Shown here: one piece after another, positions 30,201 to 43,904 of the stretch
Position numbering within the stretch: the first letter of the stretch is position 1
Layout of the letters: the number at the start of each line of letters is the position of its first letter
Origin: Parapristionchus giblindavisi
Lineage: Eukaryota; Nematoda; Chromadorea; Rhabditida; Diplogasteridae
Direction: 5' to 3'
Assembly (NCBI GenBank): GCA_943737045.1
Contig: CALSFV010000006.1
Coordinates: 372,001 to 436,000 of the forward strand
Length of the DNA: 64,000 bases
Notes under the pieces: model-generated
What the model was told of the DNA's origin: nothing
The model's database searches: none
What the model saw: only the letters and a program-made list of their open reading frames with translations
Made by a program: the position numbers and the translations under genes

Positions 30201-33200
30201 TTCGGTATCGGTCAATCAATAATTCACTGTATTACCTTGTGGAGTTTACATCGCTGTAGACCAATCAATATGAGGAGCGAAGGCCTCATACTTCTCGAAA
30301 GACCCGGTCTGAAACAACAGATATATAATTAAATCCATTATATTCGTCTTCATCACAAATAGAGTATCATTATACGATACAGTACTGAGAGTAGATCAAA
30401 GATTGAAATCACAACAAAACGTAAACATCTTTATTCGGTATCGGTCAATCAATAATTCACTGTATTACTTTGTGGAGTTTACATCGCTGTAGACCAATCA
30501 ATATGATGCGTGAAGGCCTCATACTTCTCGAAAGACTCGGTCTGAAACAATAGATATATAATTAAATCCATTATTTTCGTCTTCATCACAAATACAGTAT
30601 CATAATACGATACAGTACTGAGAGAAGATCAAAGATTAAAATCACAACAACACATAAATATCTTTATTCGGTATCGGTCAATCAATAATTCACTGTATTA
30701 CCTTGTGGAGTTTACATCGCTGAAGACCAATCAATATGATGCGTGAAGGCCTCATACTTCTGGAAAGAATCGGTCTGAAACAATAGATATATAATTAATT
30801 CCATTATTTTCGTCTTCATCACAAATACAGTATCATAATACGATACAGTACTGAGAGAAGATCAAAGATTAAAATCACAACAACACATAAATATCTTTAT
30901 TCGGTATCGGTCAATCAATAATTCACTGTATTACCTTGTGGAGTTTACATCGCTGTAGACCAATCAATATGAGGAGCGAAGGCCTCATACTTCCCGAAAG
31001 ACTCGGTCTGAAACAATAGATATATAATTAAATCCATTATTTTCGTCTTCATCACAAATATAATATCATTATACGATACAGTACTGAGAGAAGATCAAAG
31101 ATCACAACAACACATAAACATTTTTATTCAGTATCGGTCAATCAATAATTCACTGTATTACCTTGTGGAGTTTACATCGCTGTAGACCAATCAATATGAT
31201 GCGTGAAGGCCTCATACTTCTGCAAAGACTCGGTCTGAAACAATAGATATATAATTAAATCCATTATATTCGTCTTCATCACAAATAAAGTATCATTATA
31301 CGATACAGTACTGAGAGAAAATCAAAGATCACAACAACACATAAACATTTTTATTCGGTATCGGTCAATCAATAATTCACTGTATTACCTTGTGGAGTTT
31401 ACATCGCTGTAGACCAATCAATATGAGGCGTGAAGGCCTCATACTTCTGGAAAGACTCGGTCTGAAACAATAGATATATAATTAAATCCATTATATTCGT
31501 CTTCATCACAAATAGAGTATCATTATACGATACAGTACTGAGAGAAAATCAAAGATTAAAATCACAACAACACATAAATATCTTTATTCGGTATCGGTCA
31601 ATCAATAATTCACTGTATTACCTTGTGGAGTTTACATCGCTGAAGACCAATCAATATGATGCGTGAAGGCCTCATACTTCTGGAAAGAATCGGTCTGAAA
31701 CAATAGATATATAATTAAATCCATTATATTCGTCTTCATCACAAATAGAGTATCATTATACGATACAGTACTGAGAGTAGATCAAAGATTGAAATCACAA
31801 CAAAACGTAAACATCTTTATTCGGTATCGGTCAATCAATAATTCACTGTATTACTTTGTGGAGTTTACATCGCTGTAGACCAATCAATATGATGCGTGAA
31901 GGCCTCATACTTCTCGAAAGACTCGGTCTGAAACAATAGATATATAATTAAATCCATTATTTTCGTCTTCATCACAAATACAGTATCATAATACGATACA
32001 GTACTGAGAGAAGATCAAAGATTAAAATCACAACAACACATAAATATCTTTATTCGGTATCGGTCAATCAATAATTCACTGTATTACCTTGTGGAGTTTA
32101 CATCGCTGAAGACCAATCAATATGATGCGTGAAGGCCTCATACTTCTGGAAAGAATCGGTCTGAAACAATAGATATATAATTAATTCCATTATTTTCGTC
32201 TTCATCACAAATACAGTATCATAATACGATACAGTACTGAGAGAAGATCAAAGATTAAAATCACAACAACACATAAATATCTTTATTCGGTATCGGTCAA
32301 TCAATAATTCACTGTATTACCTTGTGGAGTTTACATCGCTGTAGACCAATCAATATGAGGAGCGAAGGCCTCATACTTCCCGAAAGACTCGGTCTGAAAC
32401 AATAGATATATAATTAAATCCATTATTTTCGTCTTCATCACAAATATAATATCATTATACGATACAGTACTGAGAGAAGATCAAAGATCACAACAACACA
32501 TAAACATTTTTATTCAGTATCGGTCAATCAATAATTCACTGTATTACCTTGTGGAGTTTACATCGCTGTAGACCAATCAATATGATGCGTGAAGGCCTCA
32601 TACTTCTGCAAAGACTCGGTCTGAAACAATAGATATATAATTAAATCCATTATATTCGTCTTCATCACAAATAAAGTATCATTATACGATACAGTACTGA
32701 GAGAAAATCAAAGATCACAACAACACATAAACATTTTTATTCGGTATCGGTCAATCAATAATTCACTGTATTACCTTGTGGAGTTTACATCGCTGTAGAC
32801 CAATCAATATGAGGAGCGAAGGCCTCATACTTCTCGAAAGACCCGGTCTGAAACAACAGATATATAATTAAATCCATTATATTCGTCTTCATCACAAATA
32901 GAGTATCATTATACGATACAGTACTGAGAGTAGATCAAAGATTGAAATCACAACAAAACGTAAACATCTTTATTCGGTATCGGTCAATCAATAATTCACT
33001 GTATTACTTTGTGGAGTTTACATCGCTGTAGACCAATCAATATGATGCGTGAAGGCCTCATACTTCTGGAAAGACTCGGTCTGAAACAATAGATATATAA
33101 TTAAATCCATTATATTCGTCTTCATCACAAATAGAGTATCATTATACGATACAGTACTGAGAGAAGATCAAAGATTGAAATCACAACAAAACGTAAACAT

Positions 33201-36200
33201 CTTTATTCGATATCGGTCAATCAATAATTCACTGTATTACTTTGTGGAGTTTACATCGCTGTAGACCAATCAATATGAGGCGTGAAGGCCTCATACTTCT
33301 GGAAAGACTCGGTCTGAAACAATAGATATATAATTAAATCCATTATATTCGTCTTCATCACAAATAGAGTATCATTATACGATACAGTACTGAGAGAAAA
33401 TCAAAGATTAAAATCACAACAACACGTAAACATCTTTATTCGATATCGGTCAATCAATAATTCACTGCATTACCTTGTGGAGTTTACATCGCTGTAGACC
33501 AATCAATATGAGGAGCGAAGGCCTCATACTTCCCGAAAGACTCGGTCTGAAACAATAGATATATAATTAAATCCATTATTTTCGTCTTCATCACAAATAT
33601 AATATCATTATACGATACAGTACTGAGAGAAGATCAAAGATCACAACAACACATAAACATTTTTATTCAGTATCGGTCAATCAATAATTCACTGTATTAC
33701 CTTGTGGAGTTTACATCGCTGTAGACCAATCAATATGATGCGTGAAGGCCTCATACTTCTGCAAAGACTCGGTCTGAAACAATAGATATATAATTAAATC
33801 CATTATATTCGTCTTCATCACAAATAAAGTATCATTATACGATACAGTACTGAGAGAAAATCAAAGATCACAACAACACATAAACATTTTTATTCGGTAT
33901 CGGTCAATCAATAATTCACTGTATTACCTTGTGGAGTTTACATCGCTGTAGACCAATCAATATGAGGAGCGAAGGCCTCATACTTCTCGAAAGACCCGGT
34001 CTGAAACAACAGATATATAATTAAATCCATTATATTCGTCTTCATCACAAATAGAGTATCATTATACGATACAGTACTGAGAGAAGATCAAAGATCACAA
34101 CAACACATAAACATTTTTATTCAGTATCGGTCAATCAATAATTCACTGTATTACCTTGCGGAGTTTACATCGCTGTAGACCAATCAATATGATGCGTGAA
34201 GGCCTCATACTTCTGCAAAGACTCGGTCTGAAACAATAGATATATAATTAAATCCATTATATTCGTCTTCATCACAAATAAAGTATCATTATACGATACA
34301 GTACTGAGAGAAAATCAAAGATCACAACAACACATAAACATTTTTATTCGGTATCGGTCAATCAATAATTCACTGTATTACCTTGTGGAGTTTACATCGC
34401 TGTAGACCAATCAATATGAGGAGCGAAGGCCTCATACTTCTCGAAAGACCCGGTCTGAAACAACAGATATATAATTAAATCCATTATATTCGTCTTCATC
34501 ACAAATAGAGTATCATTATACGATACAGTACTGAGAGTAGATCAAAGATTGAAATCACAACAAAACGTAAACATCTTTATTCGGTATCGGTCAATCAATA
34601 ATTCACTGTATTACTTTGTGGAGTTTACATCGCTGTAGACCAATCAATATGATGCGTGAAGGCCTCATACTTCTCGAAAGACTCGGTCTGAAACAATAGA
34701 TATATAATTAAATCCATTATTTTCGTCTTCATCACAAATACAGTATCATAATACGATACAGTACTGAGAGAAGATCAAAGATTAAAATCACAACAACACA
34801 TAAATATCTTTATTCGGTATCGGTCAATCAATAATTCACTGTATTACCTTGTGGAGTTTACATCGCTGAAGACCAATCAATATGATGCGTGAAGGCCTCA
34901 TACTTCTGGAAAGAATCGGTCTGAAACAATAGATATATAATTAATTCCATTATTTTCGTCTTCATCACAAATACAGTATCATAATACGATACAGTACTGA
35001 GAGAAGATCAAAGATTAAAATCACAACAACACATAAATATCTTTATTCGGTATCGGTCAATCAATAATTCACTGTATTACCTTGTGGAGTTTACATCGCT
35101 GTAGACCAATCAATATGAGGAGCGAAGGCCTCATACTTCCCGAAAGACTCGGTCTGAAACAATAGATATATAATTAAATCCATTATTTTCGTCTTCATCA
35201 CAAATATAATATCATTATACGATACAGTACTGAGAGAAGATCAAAGATCACAACAACACATAAACATTTTTATTCAGTATCGGTCAATCAATAATTCACT
35301 GTATTACCTTGTGGAGTTTACATCGCTGTAGACCAATCAATATGATGCGTGAAGGCCTCATACTTCTGCAAAGACTCGGTCTGAAACAATAGATATATAA
35401 TTAAATCCATTATATTCGTCTTCATCACAAATAAAGTATCATTATACGATACAGTACTGAGAGAAAATCAAAGATCACAACAACACATAAACATTTTTAT
35501 TCGGTATCGGTCAATCAATAATTCACTGTATTACCTTGTGGAGTTTACATCGCTGTAGACCAATCAATATGAGGAGCGAAGGCCTCATACTTCTCGAAAG
35601 ACCCGGTCTGAAACAACAGATATATAATTAAATCCATTATATTCGTCTTCATCACAAATAGAGTATCATTATACGATACAGTACTGAGAGTAGATCAAAG
35701 ATTGAAATCACAACAAAACGTAAACATCTTTATTCGGTATCGGTCAATCAATAATTCACTGTATTACTTTGTGGAGTTTACATCGCTGTAGACCAATCAA
35801 TATGATGCGTGAAGGCCTCATACTTCTGGAAAGACTCGGTCTGAAACAATAGATATATAATTAAATCCATTATATTCGTCTTCATCACAAATAGAGTATC
35901 ATTATACGATACAGTACTGAGAGAAGATCAAAGATTGAAATCACAACAAAACGTAAACATCTTTATTCGATATCGGTCAATCAATAATTCACTGTATTAC
36001 TTTGTGGAGTTTACATCGCTGTAGACCAATCAATATGAGGCGTGAAGGCCTCATACTTCTGGAAAGACTCGGTCTGAAACAATAGATATATAATTAAATC
36101 CATTATATTCGTCTTCATCACAAATAGAGTATCATTATACGATACAGTACTGAGAGAAAATCAAAGATTAAAATCACAACAACACGTAAACATCTTTATT

Positions 36201-37160
36201 CGATATCGGTCAATCAATAATTCACTGCATTACCTTGTGGAGTTTACATCGCTGTAGACCAATCAATATGAGGAGCGAAGGCCTCATACTTCCCGAAAGA
36301 CTCGGTCTGAAACAATAGATATATAATTAAATCCATTATTTTCGTCTTCATCACAAATATAATATCATTATACGATACAGTACTGAGAGAAGATCAAAGA
36401 TCACAACAACACATAAACATTTTTATTCAGTATCGGTCAATCAATAATTCACTGTATTACCTTGTGGAGTTTACATCGCTGTAGACCAATCAATATGATG
36501 CGTGAAGGCCTCATACTTCTGCAAAGACTCGGTCTGAAACAATAGATATATAATTAAATCCATTATATTCGTCTTCATCACAAATAAAGTATCATTATAC
36601 GATACAGTACTGAGAGAAAATCAAAGATCACAACAACACATAAACATTTTTATTCGGTATCGGTCAATCATTAATTCACTGTATTACCTTGTGGAGTTTA
36701 CATCGCTGTAGACCAATCAATATGAGGAGCGAAGGCCTCATACTTCTCGAAAGACCCGGTCTGAAACAACAGATATATAATTAAATCCATTATATTCGTC
36801 TTCATCACAAATAGAGTATCATTATACGATACAGTACTGAGAGTAGATCAAAGATTGAAATCACAACAAAACGTAAACATCTTTATTCGGTATCGGTCAA
36901 TCAATAATTCACTGTATTACTTTGTGGAGTTTACATCGCTGTAGACCAATCAATATGATGCGTGAAGGCCTCATACTTCTGGAAAGACTCGGTCTGAAAC
37001 AATAGATATATAATTAAATCCATTATATTCGTCTTCATCACAAATAGAGTATGATTATACGATACAGTACTGAGAGAAGATCAAAGATTGAAATCACAAC
37101 AAAACGTAAACATCTTTATTCGATATCGGTCAATCAATAATTCACTGTATTACCTTGTGG
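27221..37160. repeat. GACCCGG sub-family with 1380- and 2760-bp higher-order repeats
   Basis: This block is marked by GACCCGGTCTGAAACAACAG, CTGCAAAGACTC and ACATTTTTATTCAG variants. A 1380-bp (six-monomer) period is visible, for example TTACCTTGCGGAG at about 27713 and 29093. A larger duplication places about 31705-34083 and 34465-36843 exactly 2760 bp (twelve monomers) apart; one substitution was noticed between the copies (CAATCAATAATTC at about 33904 against CAATCATTAATTC at about 36664). Confidence 0.85.
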
Positions 37161-37419
37161 AGTTTACATCGCTATAGACCAATCAATATGAGAAGCGAAG
37201 GCCTCATACTACTCGAAAGACTCGGTCTGAAACAATAGATATATAATTAAATCCATTATTTTCGTCTTCATCACAAATACAGTATCATAATACGATACAG
37301 TACTGAGAGAAGATTTAAGATTAAAATCACAACAACACGTAAACATCTTTATTCGATATCGTTCAATCAATAATTCACTGCATTACCTTGTGGAGTTTAC
37401 ATCGGTGTAGACCAATCAA

Positions 37420-37441
37420 TATGAGGAGCGAAGGCCTCATA
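37420..37441. other. Hairpin within the monomer (example copy)
   Basis: TATGAGG and CCTCATA form a perfect 7-bp stem around an 8-base loop that includes GCGAAG. It is present in the many monomers reading ATATGAGGAGCGAAGG. In the ATATGATGCGTGAAGG monomers the stem shrinks to 5 bp. Whether it has a role is unknown. Confidence 0.5.
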
Positions 37442-38051
37442 CTTCTCGAAAGACTCGGTCTGAAACAATAGATATATAATTAAATCCGTTATTTTCGTCT
37501 TCATCACAAATACAGTATCATAATACGATACAGTACTGAGAGAAGATTTAAGATTAAAATCACAACAACACATAAACATCTTTATTCGGTATCGGTCAAT
37601 CAATAATTCACAGTATTACCTTGTGGAGTTTACATCGCTGTTGACCAATCACTATGAGGAGCGAAGGCCTCATGCTTCTCGAAAGACTCGGTCTAAAACA
37701 ATAGATATATAATTAAATCCGTTATTGTCGTCTTCATCACAAATACAGTATCATAATACGATACAGTACTGAGAGAAGATTTAAGATTAAAATCACAACA
37801 ACACAAAAACATCTTTATTCGGTATCGGTCAATCAATAATTCACTGTATTACCTTGTGGAGTTTACATCGCTATAGACCAATCAATATGAGAAGCGAAGG
37901 CCTCATACTACTCGAAAGACTCGGTCTGAAACAATAGATATATAATTAAATCCATTATTTTCGTCTTCATCACAAATACAGTATCATAATACGATACAGT
38001 ACTGAGAGAAGATTTAAGATTAAAATCACAACAACACGTAAACATCTTTAT

Positions 38052-38149
38052 TCGATATCGTTCAATCAATAATTCACTGCATTACCTTGTGGAGTTTACA
38101 TCGGTGTAGATCAAAGATCAAATCCACAACAACACATAAACATCTTTAT
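38052..38149. repeat. 98-bp truncated monomer (copy 2)
   Basis: Same deletion junction as the copy at 27123-27220, with the same neighbours: GTTCAATC, the CTACTCG variant and ACACAAAAACATC to its left. About 0.3 kb around both copies is nearly identical, so this is a duplicated segment within the array. Confidence 0.9.
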
Positions 38150-41100
38150 TCGATATCGGTCAATCAATAATTCACTGCATTACCTCGTGGAGTTTACATC
38201 GCTGTAGACCAATCAATATGATGCGTGAAGGCCTCATACTTCTGGAAAGACTCGGTCTGAAACAATAGATATATAATTAAGTCCATTATTTTCGTCTTCA
38301 TCACAAATACAGTATCATAATACGATACAGTACTGAGAGAAGATTAAAGATTAAAATCACAACAACACATAAATATCTTTATTCGGTATCGGTCAATCAA
38401 TAATTCACTGTATTACCTTGTGGAGTTTACATCGCTGTAGACCAATCAATATGAGGAGCGAAGGCCTCATACTTCCCGAAAGACTCGGTCTGAAACAATA
38501 GATATATAATTAAATCCATTATTTTCGTCTTCATCACAAATATAATATCATTATACGATACAGTACTGAGAGAAGATCAAAGATCACAACAACACATAAA
38601 CATTTTTATTCAGTATCGGTCAATCAATAATTCACTGTATTACCTTGTGGAGTTTACATCGCTGTAGACCAATCAATATGATGCGTGAAGGCCTCATACT
38701 TCTGCAAAGACTCGGTCTGAAACAATAGATATATAATTAAATCCATTATATTCGTCTTCATCACAAATAAAGTATCATTATACGATACAGTACTGAGAGA
38801 AAATCAAAGATCACAACAACACATAAACATTTTTATTCGGTATCGGACAATCAATAATTCACTGTATTACTTTGTGGAGTTTACATCGCTGTAGACCAAT
38901 CAATATGATGCGTGAAGGCCTCATACTTCTGGAAAGACTCGGTCTGAAACAATAGATATATAATTAAGTCCATTATTTTCGTCTTCATCACAAATAGAAT
39001 ATCACTATACGATACAGTACTGAGAGAAGATCAAAGATCACAACAAAACGTAAACATCTTTATTCGATATCGGTCAATCAATAATTCACTGTATTACCTT
39101 GTGGAGTTTACATCGCTGTAGACCAATCAATATGAGGAGCGAACGCCTCATACTTCTCGAAAGACCCGGTCTGAAACAACAGATATATAATTAAATCCAT
39201 TATATTCGTCTTCATCACAAATAGAGTATCATTAAACGATACAGTACTGAGAGAAGATCAAAGATTAAAATCACAACAAAACGTAAACATCTTTATTCGA
39301 TAGCGGTCAATCAATAATTCACTGTATTACCTTGTGGAGTTTACATCGCTGTAGACCAATCAATATGAGGAGCGAAGGCCTCATACTTCTCGAAAGACCC
39401 GGTCTGAAACAACAGATATATAATTAAATCCATTATTTTCGTCTTCATCACAAATATAATATCATTATACGATACAGTACTGAGAGAAGATCAAAGATCA
39501 CAACAACACATAAACATTTTATTCAGTATCGGTCAATCAATAATTCACTGTATTACCTTGTGGAGTTTACATCGCTGTAGACCAATCAATATGATGCGTG
39601 AAGGCCTCATACTTCTGCAAAGACTCGGTCTGAAACAATAGATATATAATTAAATCCATTATATTCGTCTTCATCACAAATAAAGTATCATTATACGATA
39701 CAGTACTGAGAGAAAATCAAAGATCACAACAACACATAAACATTTTTATTCGTTATCGGACAATCAATAATTCACTGTATTACTTTGTGGAGTTTACATC
39801 GCTGTAGACCAATCAATATGATGCGTGAAGGCCTCATACTTCTGGAAAGACTCGGTCTGAAACAATAGATATATAATTAAATCCATTATATTCGTCTTCA
39901 TCACAAATAGAGTATCATTATACGATACAGTACTGAGAGAAAATCAAAGATTAAAATCACAACAACACGTAAACATCTTTATTCGATATCGGTCAATCAA
40001 TAATTCACTGCATTACCTTGTGGAGTTTACATCGCTGTAGACCAATCAATATGATGCGTGAAGGCCTCATACTTCTGGAAAGACTCGGTCTGAAACAATA
40101 GATATATAATTAAGTCCATTATTTTCGTCTTCATCACAAATAGAATATCACTATACGATACAGTACTGAGAGAAGATCAAAGATCACAACAAAACGTAAA
40201 CATCTTTATTCGATATCGGTCAATCAATAATTCACTGTATTACCTTGTGGAGTTTACATCGCTGTAGACCAATCAATATGAGGAGCGAAGGCCTCATACT
40301 TCTCGAAAGACTCGGTCTGAAACAATAGATATATAATTAAATCCATTATTTTCGTCTTCATCACAAATACAGTATCATAATACGATACAGTACTGAGAGA
40401 AGATCAAAGATTAAAATCACAACAACACATAAATATCTTTATTCGGTATCGGTCAATCAATAATTCACTGTATTACCTTGTGGAGTTTACATCGCTGTAG
40501 ACCAATCAATATGAGGAGCGAAGGCCTCATACTTCCCGAAAGACTCGGTCTGAAACAATAGATATATAATTAAATCCATTATATTCGTCTTCATCACAAA
40601 TCGAGTATCATTATACGATAGAGTACTGAGAGAAGATCAAAGATCACAACAACACATAAACATTTTTATTCGGTATCGGTCAATCAATAATTCACTGTAT
40701 TACCTTGTGGAGTTTACATCGCTGTAGACCAATCAATATGAGGAGCGAACGCCTCATACTTCTCGAAAGACCCGGTCTGAAACAACAGATATATAATTAA
40801 ATCCATTATATTCGTCTTCATCACAAATAGAGTATCATTAAACGATACAGTACTGAGAGAAGATCAAAGATTAAAATCACAACAAAACGTAAACATCTTT
40901 ATTCGATAGCGGTCAATCAATAATTCACTGTATTACCTTGTGGAGTTTACATCGCTGTAGTCCAATCAATATGAGGAGCGAAGGCCTCATACTTCTCGAA
41001 AGACCCGGTCTGAAACAACAGATATATAATTAAATCCATTATATTCGTCTTCATCACAAATAGAGTATCATTATACGATACAGTACTGAGAGAAGATCAA

Positions 41101-43904
41101 AGATTAAAATCACAACAAAACGTAAACATCTTTATTCGATATCGGTCAATCAATAATTCACTGTATTACCTTGTGGAGTTTACATCGCTGTAGACCAATC
41201 AATATGAGGAGCGAAGGCCTCATACTTCTCGAAAGACTCGGTCTGAAACAATAGATATATAATTAAATCCATTATTTTCGTCTTCATCACAAATACAGTA
41301 TCATAATACGATACAGTACTGAGAGAAGATCAAAGATTAAAATCACAACAACACATAAATATCTTTATTAGGTATCGGTCAATCAATAATTCACTGTATT
41401 ACCTTGTGGAGTTTACATCGCTGTAGACCAATCAATATGAGGAGCGAAGGCCTCATACTTCCCGAAAGACTCGGTCTGAAACAATAGATATATAATTAAA
41501 TCCATTATATTCGTCTTCATCACAAATAGAGTATCATTATACGATACAGTACTGAGAGAAGATCAAAGATCACAACAACACATAAACATTTTTATTCGGT
41601 ATCGGTCAATCAATAATTCACTGTATTACCTTGTGGAGTTTACATCGCTGTAGACCAATCAATATGAGGAGCGAAGGCCTCATACTTCTCGAAAGACCCG
41701 GTCTGAAACAACAGATATATAATTAAATCCATTATATTCGTCTTCATCACAAATATAGTATCATTATACGATACAGTACTGAGAGAAGATCAAAGATTAA
41801 AATCACAACAAAACGTAAACATCTTTATTCGATATCGGTCAATCAATAATTCACTGTATTACCTTGTGGAGTTTACATCGCTGTAGACCAATCAATATGA
41901 GGAGCGAAGGCCTCATACTTCTCGAAAGACTCGGTCTGAAACAATAGATATATAATTAAATCCATTATTTTCGTCTTCATCACAAATACAGTATCATAAT
42001 ACGATACAGTACTGAGAGAAGATCAAAGATTAAAATCACAACAACACATAAATATCTTTATTCGGTATCGGTCAATCAATAATTCACTGTATTACCTTGT
42101 GGAGTTTACATCGCTGTAGACCAATCAATATGAGGAGCGAAGGCCTCATACTTCTCGAAAGACTCGGTCTGAAACAATAGATATATAATTAAATCCATTA
42201 TTTTCGTCTTCATCACAAATACAGTATCATAATACGATACAGTACTGAGAGAAGATCAAAGATTAAAATCACAACAACACATAAATATCTTTATTCGGTA
42301 TCGGTCAATCAATAATTCACTGTATTACCTTGTGGAGTTTACATCGCTGTAGACCAATCAATATGAGGAGCGAAGGCCTCATACTTCCCGAAAGACTCGG
42401 TCTGAAACAATAGATATATAATTAAATCCATTATATTCGTCTTCATCACAAATAAAGTATCATTATACGATACAGTACTGAGAGAAGATCAAAGATCACA
42501 ACAACACATAAACATTTTTATTCGGTATCGGTCAATCAATAATTCACTGTATTACCTTGTGGAGTTTACATCGCTGTAGACCAATCAATATGAGGAGCGA
42601 AGGCCTCATACTTCTCGAAAGACCCGGTCTGAAACAACAGATATATAATTAAATCCATTATATTCGTCTTCATCACAAATAGAGTATCATTATACGATAC
42701 AGTACTGAGAGAAGATCAAAGATTAAAATCACAACAAAACGTAAACATCATTATTCGATATCGGTCAATCAATAATTCACTGTATTACCTTGTGGAGTTT
42801 ACATCGCTGTAGACCAATCAATATGAGGAGCGAAGGCCTCATACTTCTCGAAAGACTCGGTCTGAAACAATAGATATATAATTAAATCCATTATTTTCGT
42901 CTTCATCACAAATATAATATCATTATACGATACAGTACTGAGAGAAGATCAAAGATCACAACAACACATAAACATTTTTATTCAGTATCGGTCAATCAAT
43001 AATTCACTGTATTACCTTGTGGAGTTTACATCGCTGTAGACCAATCAATATGAGGAGCGAAGGCCTCATACTTCTAGAAAGACCCGGTCTGAAACAACAG
43101 ATATATAATTAAATCCATTATATTCGTCTTCATCACAAATAGAGTATCATTATACGATACAGTACTGAGAGAAGATCAAAGATTGAAATCACAACAAAAC
43201 GTAAACATCTTTATTCGATATCGGTCAATCAATAATTCACTGTATTACTTTGTGGAGTTTACATCGCTGTAGACCAATCAATATGAGGAGCGAAGGCCTC
43301 ATACTTCTCGAAAGACCCGGTCTGAAACAACAGATATATAATTAAATCCATTATTTTCGTCTTCATCACAAATACAGTATCATAATACGATACAGTACTG
43401 AGAGAAGATCAAAGATTAAAATCACAACAACACATAAATATCTTTATTCGGTATCGGTCAATCAATAATTCACTGTATTACCTTGTGGAGTTTACATCGC
43501 TGTAGACCAATCAATATGAGGAGCGAAGGCCTCATACTTCTCGAAAGACTCGGTCTGAAACAATAGATATATAATTAAATCCATTATTTTCGTCTTCATC
43601 ACAAATATAATATCATTATACGATACAGTACTGAGAGAAGATCAAAGATCACAACAACACATAAACATTTTTATTCAGTATCGGTCAATCAATAATTCAC
43701 TGTATTACCTTGTGGAGTTTACATCGCTGTAGACCAATCAATATGAGGAGCGAAGGCCTCATACTTCTAGAAAGACCCGGTCTGAAACAACAGATATATA
43801 ATTAAATCCATTATATTCGTCTTCATCACAAATAGAGTATCATTATACGATACAGTACTGAGAGAAGATCAAAGATTGAAATCACAACAAAACGTAAACA
43901 TCTT

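Larger units (their letters stand above)
37161..43904. repeat. Heterogeneous satellite block
   Basis: Standard monomers of several sub-families, including GAGAAGCGAAGG, TTAAACGATAC, CGATAGCGG and GAATATCACTATAC variants. Several are present twice at multi-monomer spacing; for example TTCAGTATCGG followed by CTTCTAGAAAGACCC occurs near 42983-43080 and 43674-43772. One monomer at about 37635-37655 carries CTGTTGACCAATCACTATG; the ACTATG variant recurs inverted at the start of the right-hand array. Confidence 0.8.

Noticed and set aside
16763..37603. 63-68 codon minus-strand frames repeated through the array, and their plus-strand partners at 59434-62532
   Set aside because: Each spans parts of two satellite monomers and exists only where chance removed a stop. 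Differences between copies are mostly non-synonymous.
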